5,316 nt of DNA from JAJKJG01 sp036556825 (GTDB lineage: Bacteria > Pseudomonadota > Alphaproteobacteria > Rhizobiales > Beijerinckiaceae): NCBI GenBank assembly GCA_036556825.1, contig DATBIR010000216.1, positions 1 through 5,316 on the forward strand. The letters are read 5' to 3'. Positions 1 to 5,316 of the stretch are shown piece after piece. The first letter of the stretch is position 1. Each line of letters opens with the position of its first letter. Below the pieces are notes generated by a model. It saw only the letters and a list, made by a program, of their open reading frames with translations. It ran no database searches and was not told where the DNA came from. The position numbers and the translations under genes are program-made.

Positions 1-2943
1 GCCCTTGCGCCGGTCGGGCAGTTTTTCACGCTCGCGCACGCGTTCCACACGCTCGATGATTTTTTCGACGATGCGCTCGGCGACCTGCGCGGTGCGCGCC
101 GCGGTCGGCTGCGCCAGCAGCGCCTCGACCGCATCCTCGACTTCGTCCTCCTCGTCCGTGATCAGGGCAGAGTTGAGGGGCTGCGAGAGCTTCGAACCGT
201 CGCGGTAGAGGGCATTGGCCTTGAGGGCCAGCTTCCACGACAGCATGTAGGCGTTCTTGCAGTCCTCGACGGTGGCGTCGTTGGGCATGTTAATGGTCTT
301 GGAGATGGCGCCCGAGATGAAGGGCTGCGCCGCCGCCATCATGCGGATATGGCTTTCGACCGAGAGGTAGCGCTTGCCGATGCGCCCGCACGGATTGGCG
401 CAGTCGAACACCGCATAGTGTTCCTTCTTCAGGTGCGGCGTGCCCTCGAGCGTCATGGCCCCGCAGACATGCAGGTTGGCGGCCTCGATGTCGGCCTTGG
501 AGAAGCCGAGATGCGCCAGCAGCTCGAAACCCGGATCGTTGAGCTTGTCCGCCGGCACGTCGAGCGTGTTCGTCAGGAACTCCTCGCCGAGGGTCCACTT
601 GTTGAACACGAACTTGATGTCGAAGGCGGCCTTGAGGCCCTTCTCGATCGCGTCGATCTTGTCGTCGGTGAAACCCTTGGCGCGCAGCGCGCCGGGATTG
701 ATCGCCGGCGCCTGTTTCAGCGAGGCGTGGCCGACCGCGTAGGCCTCGATCTCGGCGATCTCGGACTCGCGGTAGCCGAGCGCGCGCAGCGCGTCCGGCA
801 CCGCCTGGTTGATGATCTTGAAGTAGCCGCCGCCGGCCAGCTTCTTGAACTTCACCAGCGCGAAATCGGGCTCGATGCCGGTGGTGTCGCAGTCCATCAC
901 CAGCGCGATCGTGCCGGTCGGCGCGATCACGGTCGTCTGGGCGTTGCGGAAGCCGTGCTTCTCGCCGAGGGCCAGCGCCTTGTCCCACGCCGCCCTGGCG
1001 TGCGCGACGAGCGCCTGGTCGGGGCAGGAGCGGTGGTCGAGCGGCACCGGGTTGGTATTGAGGAACTCGTAGCCGAGCACCTCGCCATGCGCCGCACGGC
1101 GATGGTTGCGGATGACGCGCAGCATCGACTCGGCGTTCTCGCCGTAGCGCTTGAAGGCGCCGAGCTCCGCCGCCATCTCGGCCGAGGTGGCGTAGGAGAT
1201 GCCGGTCATGATCGCCGTAAGGGCGCCGCACAGGGCGCGGCCCTCGTCGGAATCGTAGGACAGGCCCATGGTCATGAGCAGGCCGCCGATATTGGCGTAG
1301 CCGAGCCCGAGCGTGCGGTAATCATAGGAGAGCTGCGCGATCTCCTTCGACGGGAACTGCGCCATCAGGACGGAGATCTCGAGGACCAGCGTCCACAGGC
1401 GCACGAGGTGCTCGTAGCCACCGACGTCGAAGGTCGAAGTCTTGCGGTCGTAGAAGGCGAGCAGGTTGGCCGAGGCGAGATTGCACGCCGTGTCGTCCAG
1501 GAACATGTATTCCGAGCACGGATTGGACGAGCGGATGCGCCCGCCCGCCGGGCAGGTGTGCCAGTCGTTCATGGTCGTATTGAAGTGCAGGCCCGGATCG
1601 GCCGAGGCCCAGGCGGCGTAGCCGATGTGCTCCCACAGCTCGCGCGCCTTCAGCGTCTTCGACACCTTGCCGTCGATGCGCTTGGTCAGGCTCCAGTCCC
1701 CATCCGCTTCCACCGCGCGCAAGAAGTCGTCGGTGATGCTGACGCTGTTGTTGGAGTTCTGGCCGGAGACGGTGAGATAGGCCTCGCTGTCCCAGTCGGT
1801 GTCGTAGATGTCGAACTCGATGTCCTTGTAGCCCTGCCGCGCGAACTGGATAACGCGCTTGATGTAGTTGTCCGGCACGCTGGCGCGGCGCGCGAACCTG
1901 ATCTCGCGCTTCAGGGCCGGGTTCCTGTCCGGGTCGTAGCAGGCGTCGCCCTCGCCCTCGCAGTTGAGGCAGGCCTTCATGATCGCCTTGAGGTGCTTGC
2001 TGGCGACCTTGGATCCTGTGACGAGCGCGGCGACCTTCTGCTCCTCCTTGACCTTCCAGTCGATGAAGGACTCGATGTCGGGATGGTCGACGTCGACAAC
2101 CACCATCTTGGCGGCGCGTCGCGTCGTGCCGCCCGACTTGATGGCGCCGGCGGCGCGGTCGCCGATCTTCAGGAAGGACATCAGGCCGGACGAGCGCCCG
2201 CCGCCCGAAAGCCGCTCGCCTTCGCCGCGCAGCCTGGAGAAGTTGGAGCCGGTGCCGGAGCCGTATTTGAACAGGCGCGCCTCGCGCACCCACAGATCCA
2301 TGATGCCGCCCTCGTTGACGAGGTCGTCCTCGACGCTCTGGATGAAGCAGGGGTGCGGCTGCGGGTGCTCGTAGGCGGTCTTGGACTTGGTCAGCTTGCC
2401 GGTGGCGTAATCCACGTAGAAGTGGCCCTGGCTCGGCCCGTCGATGCCGTAGGCCCAGTGCAGCCCGGTGTTGAACCATTGCGGCGAGTTGGGCGCGCAC
2501 ATCTGCATCGCCAGCATGTAGCGCAGCTCGTCGTAGAAGGCCTGCGCGTCCGCCTCGGCGGTGAAGTAGCCGCCCTTCCAGCCCCAATAGGTCCAGCATC
2601 CGGCGAGTCGGTCGAAGACCTGCTTGGACGAAATTTCCGAGCCGTAGCGCTCGCCTTCCGGCAGCTTCTTGAGCGCCGCTTCGTCGGCAAGCGAGCGCCA
2701 CAGCCACGACGGGACGCTGTTCTCCTCGACCTTCTTGAGGAGCGCCGGCACGCCGGCCTTGCGGAAGTATTTTTGCGCGAGCACGTCGGCCGCGACCTGG
2801 CTCCAGGCCTCAGGCACCTCGATGTCGGTCTGGCGGAAGACCACCGAGCCGTCCGGATTCTTGATCTCGCTGGTGGCGAGGCGGAACGGAATCGCCGAAT
2901 AAGGTGATTGCCCTTGCCTGGTGTAGCGCCGCTCGATCCGCAT
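1..2943 (-). CDS. nrdJ: Adenosylcobalamin-dependent (class II) ribonucleotide reductase, 3' end outside window
   Basis: The enzyme makes deoxyribonucleotides from ribonucleotides in the cytosol, with adenosylcobalamin as radical source and no need for oxygen. The window holds residues 1-981, without internal stops. Visible marks are the first redox Cys in HPCFIQS (C199), GSGTGSNFS (228-236), the catalytic motif NPCSE (N474, thiyl-radical C476, E478), the second redox Cys C487 exactly 11 residues later, and the phosphate-binding PTGTI (675-679). A conserved stretch from FDCANPCG (846-853) to KTINMPNDATV (about 882-892) follows. These residues match the class II set by family knowledge. Rhizobial NrdJ proteins are roughly 1,250 residues as I recall, so about a fifth is missing, including the C-terminal Cys-rich tail that re-reduces the active site. 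I chose the ATG at 2943 because GGAG lies 8 nt upstream; the in-frame ATG at 2949 leaves only 2 nt. The residues from position 1 (MRIERRYT) also match the usual family start. The gene is divergent from the peroxidase gene. Confidence 0.97.
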   Translation of the reverse strand, partial: MRIERRYTRQGQSPYSAIPFRLATSEIKNPDGSVVFRQTDIEVPEAWSQVAADVLAQKYFRKAGVPALLKKVEENSVPSWLWRSLADEAALKKLPEGERYGSEISSKQVFDRLAGCWTYWGWKGGYFTAEADAQAFYDELRYMLAMQMCAPNSPQWFNTGLHWAYGIDGPSQGHFYVDYATGKLTKSKTAYEHPQPHPCFIQSVEDDLVNEGGIMDLWVREARLFKYGSGTGSNFSRLRGEGERLSGGGRSSGLMSFLKIGDRAAGAIKSGGTTRRAAKMVVVDVDHPDIESFIDWKVKEEQKVAALVTGSKVASKHLKAIMKACLNCEGEGDACYDPDRNPALKREIRFARRASVPDNYIKRVIQFARQGYKDIEFDIYDTDWDSEAYLTVSGQNSNNSVSITDDFLRAVEADGDWSLTKRIDGKVSKTLKARELWEHIGYAAWASADPGLHFNTTMNDWHTCPAGGRIRSSNPCSEYMFLDDTACNLASANLLAFYDRKTSTFDVGGYEHLVRLWTLVLEISVLMAQFPSKEIAQLSYDYRTLGLGYANIGGLLMTMGLSYDSDEGRALCGALTAIMTGISYATSAEMAAELGAFKRYGENAESMLRVIRNHRRAAHGEVLGYEFLNTNPVPLDHRSCPDQALVAHARAAWDKALALGEKHGFRNAQTTVIAPTGTIALVMDCDTTGIEPDFALVKFKKLAGGGYFKIINQAVPDALRALGYRESEIAEIEAYAVGHASLKQAPAINPGALRAKGFTDDKIDAIEKGLKAAFDIKFVFNKWTLGEEFLTNTLDVPADKLNDPGFELLAHLGFSKADIEAANLHVCGAMTLEGTPHLKKEHYAVFDCANPCGRIGKRYLSVESHIRMMAAAQPFISGAISKTINMPNDATVEDCKNAYMLSWKLALKANALYRDGSKLSQPLNSALITDEEDEVEDAVEALLAQPTAARTAQVAERIVEKIIERVERVREREKLPDRRKG

Positions 2944-2951
2944 CCTCATCG

Positions 2952-2955
2952 CTCC
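2952..2955 (-). promoter_or_regulatory. Ribosome binding site of nrdJ
   Basis: On the minus strand GGAG stands 8 nt before the ATG at 2943 and 2 nt before the in-frame ATG at 2949. The spacing decides for 2943. A strong hairpin in the leader (2962-2984) ends 6 nt upstream of this site. Confidence 0.7.
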
Positions 2956-2961
2956 ATTTGC

Positions 2962-2984
2962 GCGACCCAGCCCCCGCTGGTCGC
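2962..2984 (-). repeat. Inverted repeat (hairpin) just upstream of the nrdJ ribosome binding site
   Basis: Arms 2962-2971 and 2976-2984 pair over 9 bp with one bulged base (2966) and a 4-base loop. In the nrdJ mRNA the core is CCAGC, loop GGGG, GCTGG, flanked by GCGA and TCGC. There is no T-tract on either side, so it does not look like an intrinsic terminator. By position it would lie in the nrdJ leader. It could affect ribosome access or mRNA stability, but that is inference; the pairing is seen directly. Confidence 0.5.
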
Positions 2985-3032
2985 TGTTCTGTGGCCTCGT
3001 TTCCACCTCCCCGCGGCGCGCAAAGACCCCCT

Positions 3033-3060
3033 CGGTCCGAAGGCGTGATAAGCCGGACCG
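3033..3060 (-). repeat. Inverted repeat in the nrdJ leader, 7-bp perfect arms
   Basis: CGGTCCG at 3033-3039 is the exact reverse complement of CGGACCG at 3054-3060. The 14-base loop contains a further GC/GC pairing possibility. No U-rich tract follows on either strand. It lies within the predicted leader transcript of nrdJ and its role is unknown. In such GC-rich DNA a single 7-bp repeat can arise by chance. Confidence 0.4.
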
Positions 3061-3084
3061 TGCCGCCGCGCTGGAGATTTGGAG

Positions 3085-3125
3085 ATGACGCGCAGCCGAC
3101 TCGGAACGACGGGCAGGCGCGTCAT
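3085..3125. repeat. 9-bp perfect inverted repeat in the nrdJ leader
   Basis: ATGACGCGC at 3085-3093 is exactly reverse-complementary to GCGCGTCAT at 3117-3125, with 23 bases between the arms. The right arm overlaps a second pairing system (3108-3114 with 3155-3161), so the two could not form fully at once without a nested or crossed fold. The function is unknown. The repeat is seen directly; any role as an RNA switch or protein site is speculation. Confidence 0.45.
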
Positions 3126-3171
3126 GGAAGCAGACGCTAGTTCGAGTCCTGCGAGCCCGTCAATTGCGGGC
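3108..3171. repeat. Alternative stems around a tRNA T-loop-like segment
   Basis: GACGGGC at 3108-3114 is the perfect complement of GCCCGTC at 3155-3161. The same right arm (3155-3159, GCCCG) can pair instead with CGGGC at 3167-3171 across a 7-base loop. Between the first two arms, plus strand 3140-3149 reads GTTCGAGTCC, which looks like a tRNA T-loop with its flanking stem bases. The T-stem is only partly paired, however, and the distance between the arms (40 bases) is too short for a full tRNA, so I do not call a tRNA gene. It may be a worn tRNA 3' fragment, a structured leader, or coincidence. Confidence 0.35.
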
Positions 3172-3186
3172 CGGCCACGTACCCGT

Positions 3187-3202
3187 GAACAACTAGTTGT
3201 GT
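3187..3202 (-). promoter_or_regulatory. Candidate NrdR box, leader-proximal site
   Basis: The 16-bp site reads GAACAACTAGTTGTGT on the plus strand and has a perfect 12-bp palindromic core at 3189-3200. Compared with the published NrdR consensus as I remember it (acaCwAtATaTwGtgt), it matches 10 of 16 positions, including the key C and G, but has CTAG in the centre. NrdR is the nucleotide-sensing repressor of ribonucleotide reductase genes. On its own the site is weak. Its 16-bp gap to the second site makes it credible. Confidence 0.6.
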
Positions 3203-3218
3203 GAGCCCGATGAGGCAT

Positions 3219-3234
3219 CCACCAAATATAGTAT
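3219..3234 (-). promoter_or_regulatory. Candidate NrdR box overlapping the nrdJ -10 region
   Basis: The 16-bp site reads CCACCAAATATAGTAT on the plus strand and matches the NrdR consensus at 12 of 16 positions, including the central ATAT and the key C and G. Its centre is 32 bp from the centre of the neighbouring site (three helical turns, 16-bp gap), the usual tandem arrangement for NrdR boxes. It covers the likely nrdJ -10 element at 3225-3230, so binding here should block RNA polymerase. Confidence 0.7.
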
Positions 3235-3253
3235 TCGGGCGGCCCTTTTGAAA
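3225..3253 (-). promoter_or_regulatory. Possible nrdJ promoter (-35/-10)
   Basis: On the minus strand TATATT (3230-3225) is a good -10 hexamer, and TTTCAA (3253-3248) is a poor -35 hexamer 17 bp upstream. Transcription would begin near 3218, giving a leader of about 275 nt before the nrdJ start. The local AT-richness, in an otherwise very GC-rich region, and the overlap with a candidate NrdR box support the placement. The start site itself is inferred. Confidence 0.45.
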
Positions 3254-3254
3254 G

Positions 3255-3693
3255 GTGTCGCGCAGGGTTTCCGCAGGCCTTCCAAGAGCTTGCAGGAACC
3301 TCCTTACCGGCCGCTTTCGCACCCCCGAAACAGCTCCCAGAAGCCTGTGGATGACTGAGGATCACGGGGATCGAACCGTCTTGCCACGGCGGGGCTCGTC
3401 CGGGCCGGCCGCGACTCGCGACGGGGCGCTCCGCGCTGTCCTTCAACCTGCCATCGCCGCGCTGATGTCCCTTCAGTGCCGGACAGCGCCCCGGGGGCGC
3501 CGATCGCGGCACGGCCCTATCGCGTGAAGCACCCGCGCCCTTCGCATCGCGGTCACCGGCACAAGAGCGGTGACGACAATGGGCAGGAACTCACCATTGC
3601 CAAGTCGCCCGCGAGGCCGCACTCTGGTCAAACGAGCGCGCGCGACGCGCCTTCATCGGCAGGGATGGCGGACGAATCGTCCGGAGTGCACGC
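3255..3693. other. Intergenic stretch without a recognisable gene
   Basis: About 440 bp between the nrdJ promoter area and the ribosome binding site of the peroxidase gene. Open frames cross it on both strands, as expected at this GC content, but none has a recognisable product or a convincing start. The plus-strand promoter of the peroxidase gene should lie here; I found no convincing -35/-10 pair and no FNR-like TTGAT-N4-ATCAA site. One DnaA-box-like 9-mer (TCATCCACA on the minus strand, 3354-3346, one mismatch to the consensus) is present. I see no CRISPR repeats, tRNA or terminator with a T-tract. Confidence 0.6.
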
Positions 3694-3700
3694 AAGGAGA
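3694..3700 (+). promoter_or_regulatory. Ribosome binding site of the diheme peroxidase gene
   Basis: AAGGAGA ends 8 nt before the ATG at 3709. This strong Shine-Dalgarno sequence at normal spacing fixes the start, and the protein then begins directly with a signal peptide. Confidence 0.85.
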
Positions 3701-3708
3701 GCTTTGCG

Positions 3709-4752
3709 ATGACATCTGCTGCCCGGATCCTCTTTTTCATGACCCTTGCCGTCGCTGCGGCCGGCGCGCTCGCCGGCCCGGCCGTGACCGCCGCCTATTC
3801 CCAAAGCATCTCGCCGGCCGAGATTGCCGCCATGCAGCGCGACTACCGGCGTCCGCCGCCGCGCCCGGTGGAGAACGCCGCGCTCGTCGCCCTCGGGCGC
3901 GAGCTGTTCTTCGCGCGCGAGCTGTCGGCCTCGGGCAACACGAGCTGCGCCAGCTGCCATTTCCCCGAGCTCGGCTGGGGCGTCAGGGAGCCGCGCAGCC
4001 GCAACGATTCCGGCAAGCTGACAGCGCGCAAGTCGCAGCCGCTGATCGGCACGGGCCATATCGCGGGGCCGGTCGGCTGGGACGGCCGCAACGCCAGCCT
4101 CGAGGCGCAGGCGAGGTCGTCCATCGCCACCGGCTCGATGTCGATGCGCGAGACGCCGACGCCGGTGAAGGTCGAGGTGATCGAGGAGCGCGTGCGGTCC
4201 AACCCGGCTTTCGTGAAGAAATTCGCCGCCGCCATGCCCGACGCCGCCATCAACATGGACGCCATCGTCAAGGCGATCGCGGAATTCGAGCGGACCATCG
4301 AGCCCGGACGGGCGCCGTTCGACCGCTGGGTCGAGGGCGACGCGCAGGCGATCTCCGAATCGGCGCAGCGCGGTTTCGCGCTGTTCAACGGCAAGGCCAA
4401 CTGCTTCGCCTGCCACAGCGGCTGGCGCTTCACCGACGACAAGTTCCACGACATCGGCACGACGACCACGGATGTCGGCCGCGGCCAGGTCGACAAGGCC
4501 GACGAGCTCATGCGCTTCGCCTTCAAGACGCCGACGTTGCGCTCGGTGGCGCTGCGGCCGGCCTATATGCACAACGCTTCGGTCGCGACGCTGCACGACG
4601 TCATGAAGCATTACGAGAGGGGCGGCATCGACCGCCCGAGCCGCTCGCCGCTGCTGACGCCGATCGCGCTCACCGACCAGGAGCGCGACGACCTCGTCGC
4701 CTTCATGGATGCGCTCACCGGCGCCGAGGAGGCCGCGCAGGCGGTGCGGTGA
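3709..4752 (+). CDS. Exported diheme cytochrome c peroxidase / MauG-family protein
   Basis: The 347-residue product has a signal peptide (R6, hydrophobic run about 7-23, likely cleaved near 28-31) and should act in the periplasm. Two c-type heme sites are visible: C80-ASCH (His84) and C232-FACH (His236), 152 residues apart as usual for this family. LGRELFF (62-68), WDGRN with the inter-heme Trp124, and TPTLRSVAL followed by YMHN (274-289) are further family marks. The family reduces hydrogen peroxide or, in MauG, oxidises a protein partner. Aligning from memory with Pseudomonas CcpA, the axial Met of the second heme corresponds here to Tyr302 (KHYERGG), as in MauG. The EM motif carrying the catalytic Glu seems replaced by SM (145-146). 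A classical peroxidase role is therefore uncertain, and the partner is unknown. No mau genes are in view, so MauG function proper is not supported. A FUSC remnant follows about 50 bp downstream. Confidence 0.93.
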   Translation: MTSAARILFFMTLAVAAAGALAGPAVTAAYSQSISPAEIAAMQRDYRRPPPRPVENAALVALGRELFFARELSASGNTSCASCHFPELGWGVREPRSRNDSGKLTARKSQPLIGTGHIAGPVGWDGRNASLEAQARSSIATGSMSMRETPTPVKVEVIEERVRSNPAFVKKFAAAMPDAAINMDAIVKAIAEFERTIEPGRAPFDRWVEGDAQAISESAQRGFALFNGKANCFACHSGWRFTDDKFHDIGTTTTDVGRGQVDKADELMRFAFKTPTLRSVALRPAYMHNASVATLHDVMKHYERGGIDRPSRSPLLTPIALTDQERDDLVAFMDALTGAEEAAQAVR

Positions 4753-4759
4753 CACCATC

Positions 4760-4789
4760 GGCCGACGACGCTCGTTAGACGTATCGGCC
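4760..4789 (+). repeat. Inverted repeat after the peroxidase stop codon
   Basis: GGCCGA at 4760-4765 pairs perfectly with TCGGCC at 4784-4789, and a short inner ACG/CGT pairing is possible. It begins 8 bases after the stop codon of the peroxidase gene. No T-run follows, so it is not a clear intrinsic terminator. It may stabilise the 3' end of the message or be chance. Confidence 0.3.
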
Positions 4790-4801
4790 TGGATCATCGC
4801 A

Positions 4802-5316
4802 TTGCGGAACATCGCGCGGAAAGTTGTCGAACGCTGGTCCGCCGCCTGGCGCGACGCACTGGCGTCGGCGGCGGCGGCGGGACTGTCCTGGGGGCTCGCT
4901 CACCAGCTCCTTGGCCATCCGCAGCCGGTATTCGCCGCGGTTGCCGCGGTCGTCTGTCTCGCGCCCGGTCTGCCGGGCACCCGCGGGCGCCAGGCCGTCA
5001 ACATGTTACTGGGCCTCGTCACCGGCATCGTCGTCGGCGAGGTCCTGCTGACCCTTCCGGTATTCAACACCGCATTGCGCGTCGCGTCGATCACCTTCGT
5101 CGCCATGATGGCCGCCCTCTCGTTCGGGCTGGCTCCGACCATGAGCCGCCATCCTGGCTGCCCGGCCGCATCGATATGGTGGCGAGCGCCTGTGCGGCCC
5201 TCGCGGACGGCGGCGCCATTGTCTTCGAGCCGGCGCGCGACCCTGTGCAAGGGCAGCCGGTTCCCGCAGACTGGCAGGCGTGCGTCGCACATCTCCACGC
5301 GATCGAGAACACACTC
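4802..5316 (+). pseudogene. Remnant of a FUSC / aromatic acid exporter-type membrane protein, right end outside window
   Basis: From TTG 4802 to about 5140 one frame (codon starts at 4802, 4805 and so on) encodes an N-terminal membrane part. It shows WRDAL, then LSWGLAHQLLGHPQPVFA, then VVCLAPGLPGTRGRQAVNML, then two more hydrophobic stretches ending FGLAPT (5123-5140). This pattern resembles the start of FUSC-family efflux proteins. After about 5141 the frame turns into Ser/Arg-rich sequence without hydrophobic helices. From about 5143 another frame (tgg at 5155-5157) gives WLPGRIDMVASACAALADG and then VPADWQACVAHLHAIENTL, which resembles the C-terminal tail of such proteins as I recall them. 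The middle, about 200 residues in usual family members, is absent. I infer an out-of-frame internal deletion; an assembly error is the alternative. The start is uncertain: no ATG or GTG lies in frame near 4802, and only TTG with a weak GGA upstream is available. Confidence 0.65.

Noticed and set aside
349..2907. An 852-codon open frame on the plus strand
   Set aside because: It is exactly antisense to nrdJ, whose minus-strand frame carries all catalytic motifs. The plus-strand product is Arg/Val/Leu-rich without a recognisable domain, a typical shadow in GC-rich coding DNA.
3085..3163. A complete tRNA gene
   Set aside because: Only the T-loop looks like tRNA. The complementary arms enclose 40 bases, there is no anticodon or D arm, and the T-stem has two mismatches.
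2944..3218. Cobalamin riboswitch in front of nrdJ
   Set aside because: Considered because the enzyme uses adenosylcobalamin, but no B12-box-like AGYCMGGAGACC segment is visible in the leader.
2946..3512. A 188-codon minus-strand open frame upstream of nrdJ
   Set aside because: It runs through the nrdJ promoter, the NrdR sites and the leader hairpins, shows no recognisable domain, and its stop overlaps the nrdJ start region by chance of frame.
3098..3678. Four GANTC (CcrM) sites in the intergenic region
   Set aside because: The number is only slightly above what base composition predicts for 760 bp, and the sites are not clustered.
3628..4812. A 394-codon minus-strand open frame and a 402-codon plus-strand frame (3570-4778) over the peroxidase gene
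   Set aside because: Both overlap the diheme peroxidase CDS, which has two CXXCH motifs, a signal peptide and a strong ribosome binding site. The shadow products are low-complexity and Arg-rich.
4900..5314. Minus-strand open frames of 70-130 codons at the right end
   Set aside because: They lie antisense to the FUSC-like sequence, whose hydrophobic pattern is meaningful on the plus strand. No domain is recognisable in the minus-strand products.

Overview
The window is high-GC bacterial DNA. It best fits an alphaproteobacterium, probably Hyphomicrobiales (Rhizobiales). The main reason is a long class II ribonucleotide reductase whose sequence matches, as I remember them, the rhizobial type. 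This assignment is by recognition, not by a database search. I do not see a new multi-gene system here. The content is one core metabolic gene with a regulated upstream region, one periplasmic diheme enzyme gene, and one damaged transporter gene.

Region 1-2943, minus strand: the first 981 codons of nrdJ, the adenosylcobalamin-dependent ribonucleotide reductase, running off the left edge. Its frame has no stop in the window. A very long open frame lies opposite it on the plus strand (349-2907) and is only a shadow of this gene.

Region 2944-3708: about 765 bp between the divergent starts of nrdJ and the peroxidase gene, with no convincing gene. The nrdJ side holds two 16-bp NrdR-box-like sites separated by exactly 16 bp. 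One overlaps a plausible -10 element, suggesting repression of nrdJ by NrdR in response to nucleotide state. The leader of about 275 nt has several perfect or near-perfect inverted repeats, including one only 6 nt upstream of the nrdJ ribosome binding site. The rest, about 3255-3693, shows nothing I can name with confidence.

Region 3709-4752, plus strand: an exported diheme protein of the cytochrome c peroxidase/MauG family, with two CXXCH motifs, a signal peptide and a good ribosome binding site. The residue aligned with the axial Met of classical peroxidases is Tyr, as in MauG. The usual catalytic Glu of the EM motif appears to be missing.

Region about 4802-5316, plus strand: remains of a FUSC/aromatic acid exporter-type membrane protein. 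The N-terminal membrane part is in one frame and the recognisable C-terminal tail is in another, with the middle of the protein apparently missing. I read it as a pseudogene with an out-of-frame internal deletion. The three genes have no obvious shared pathway.
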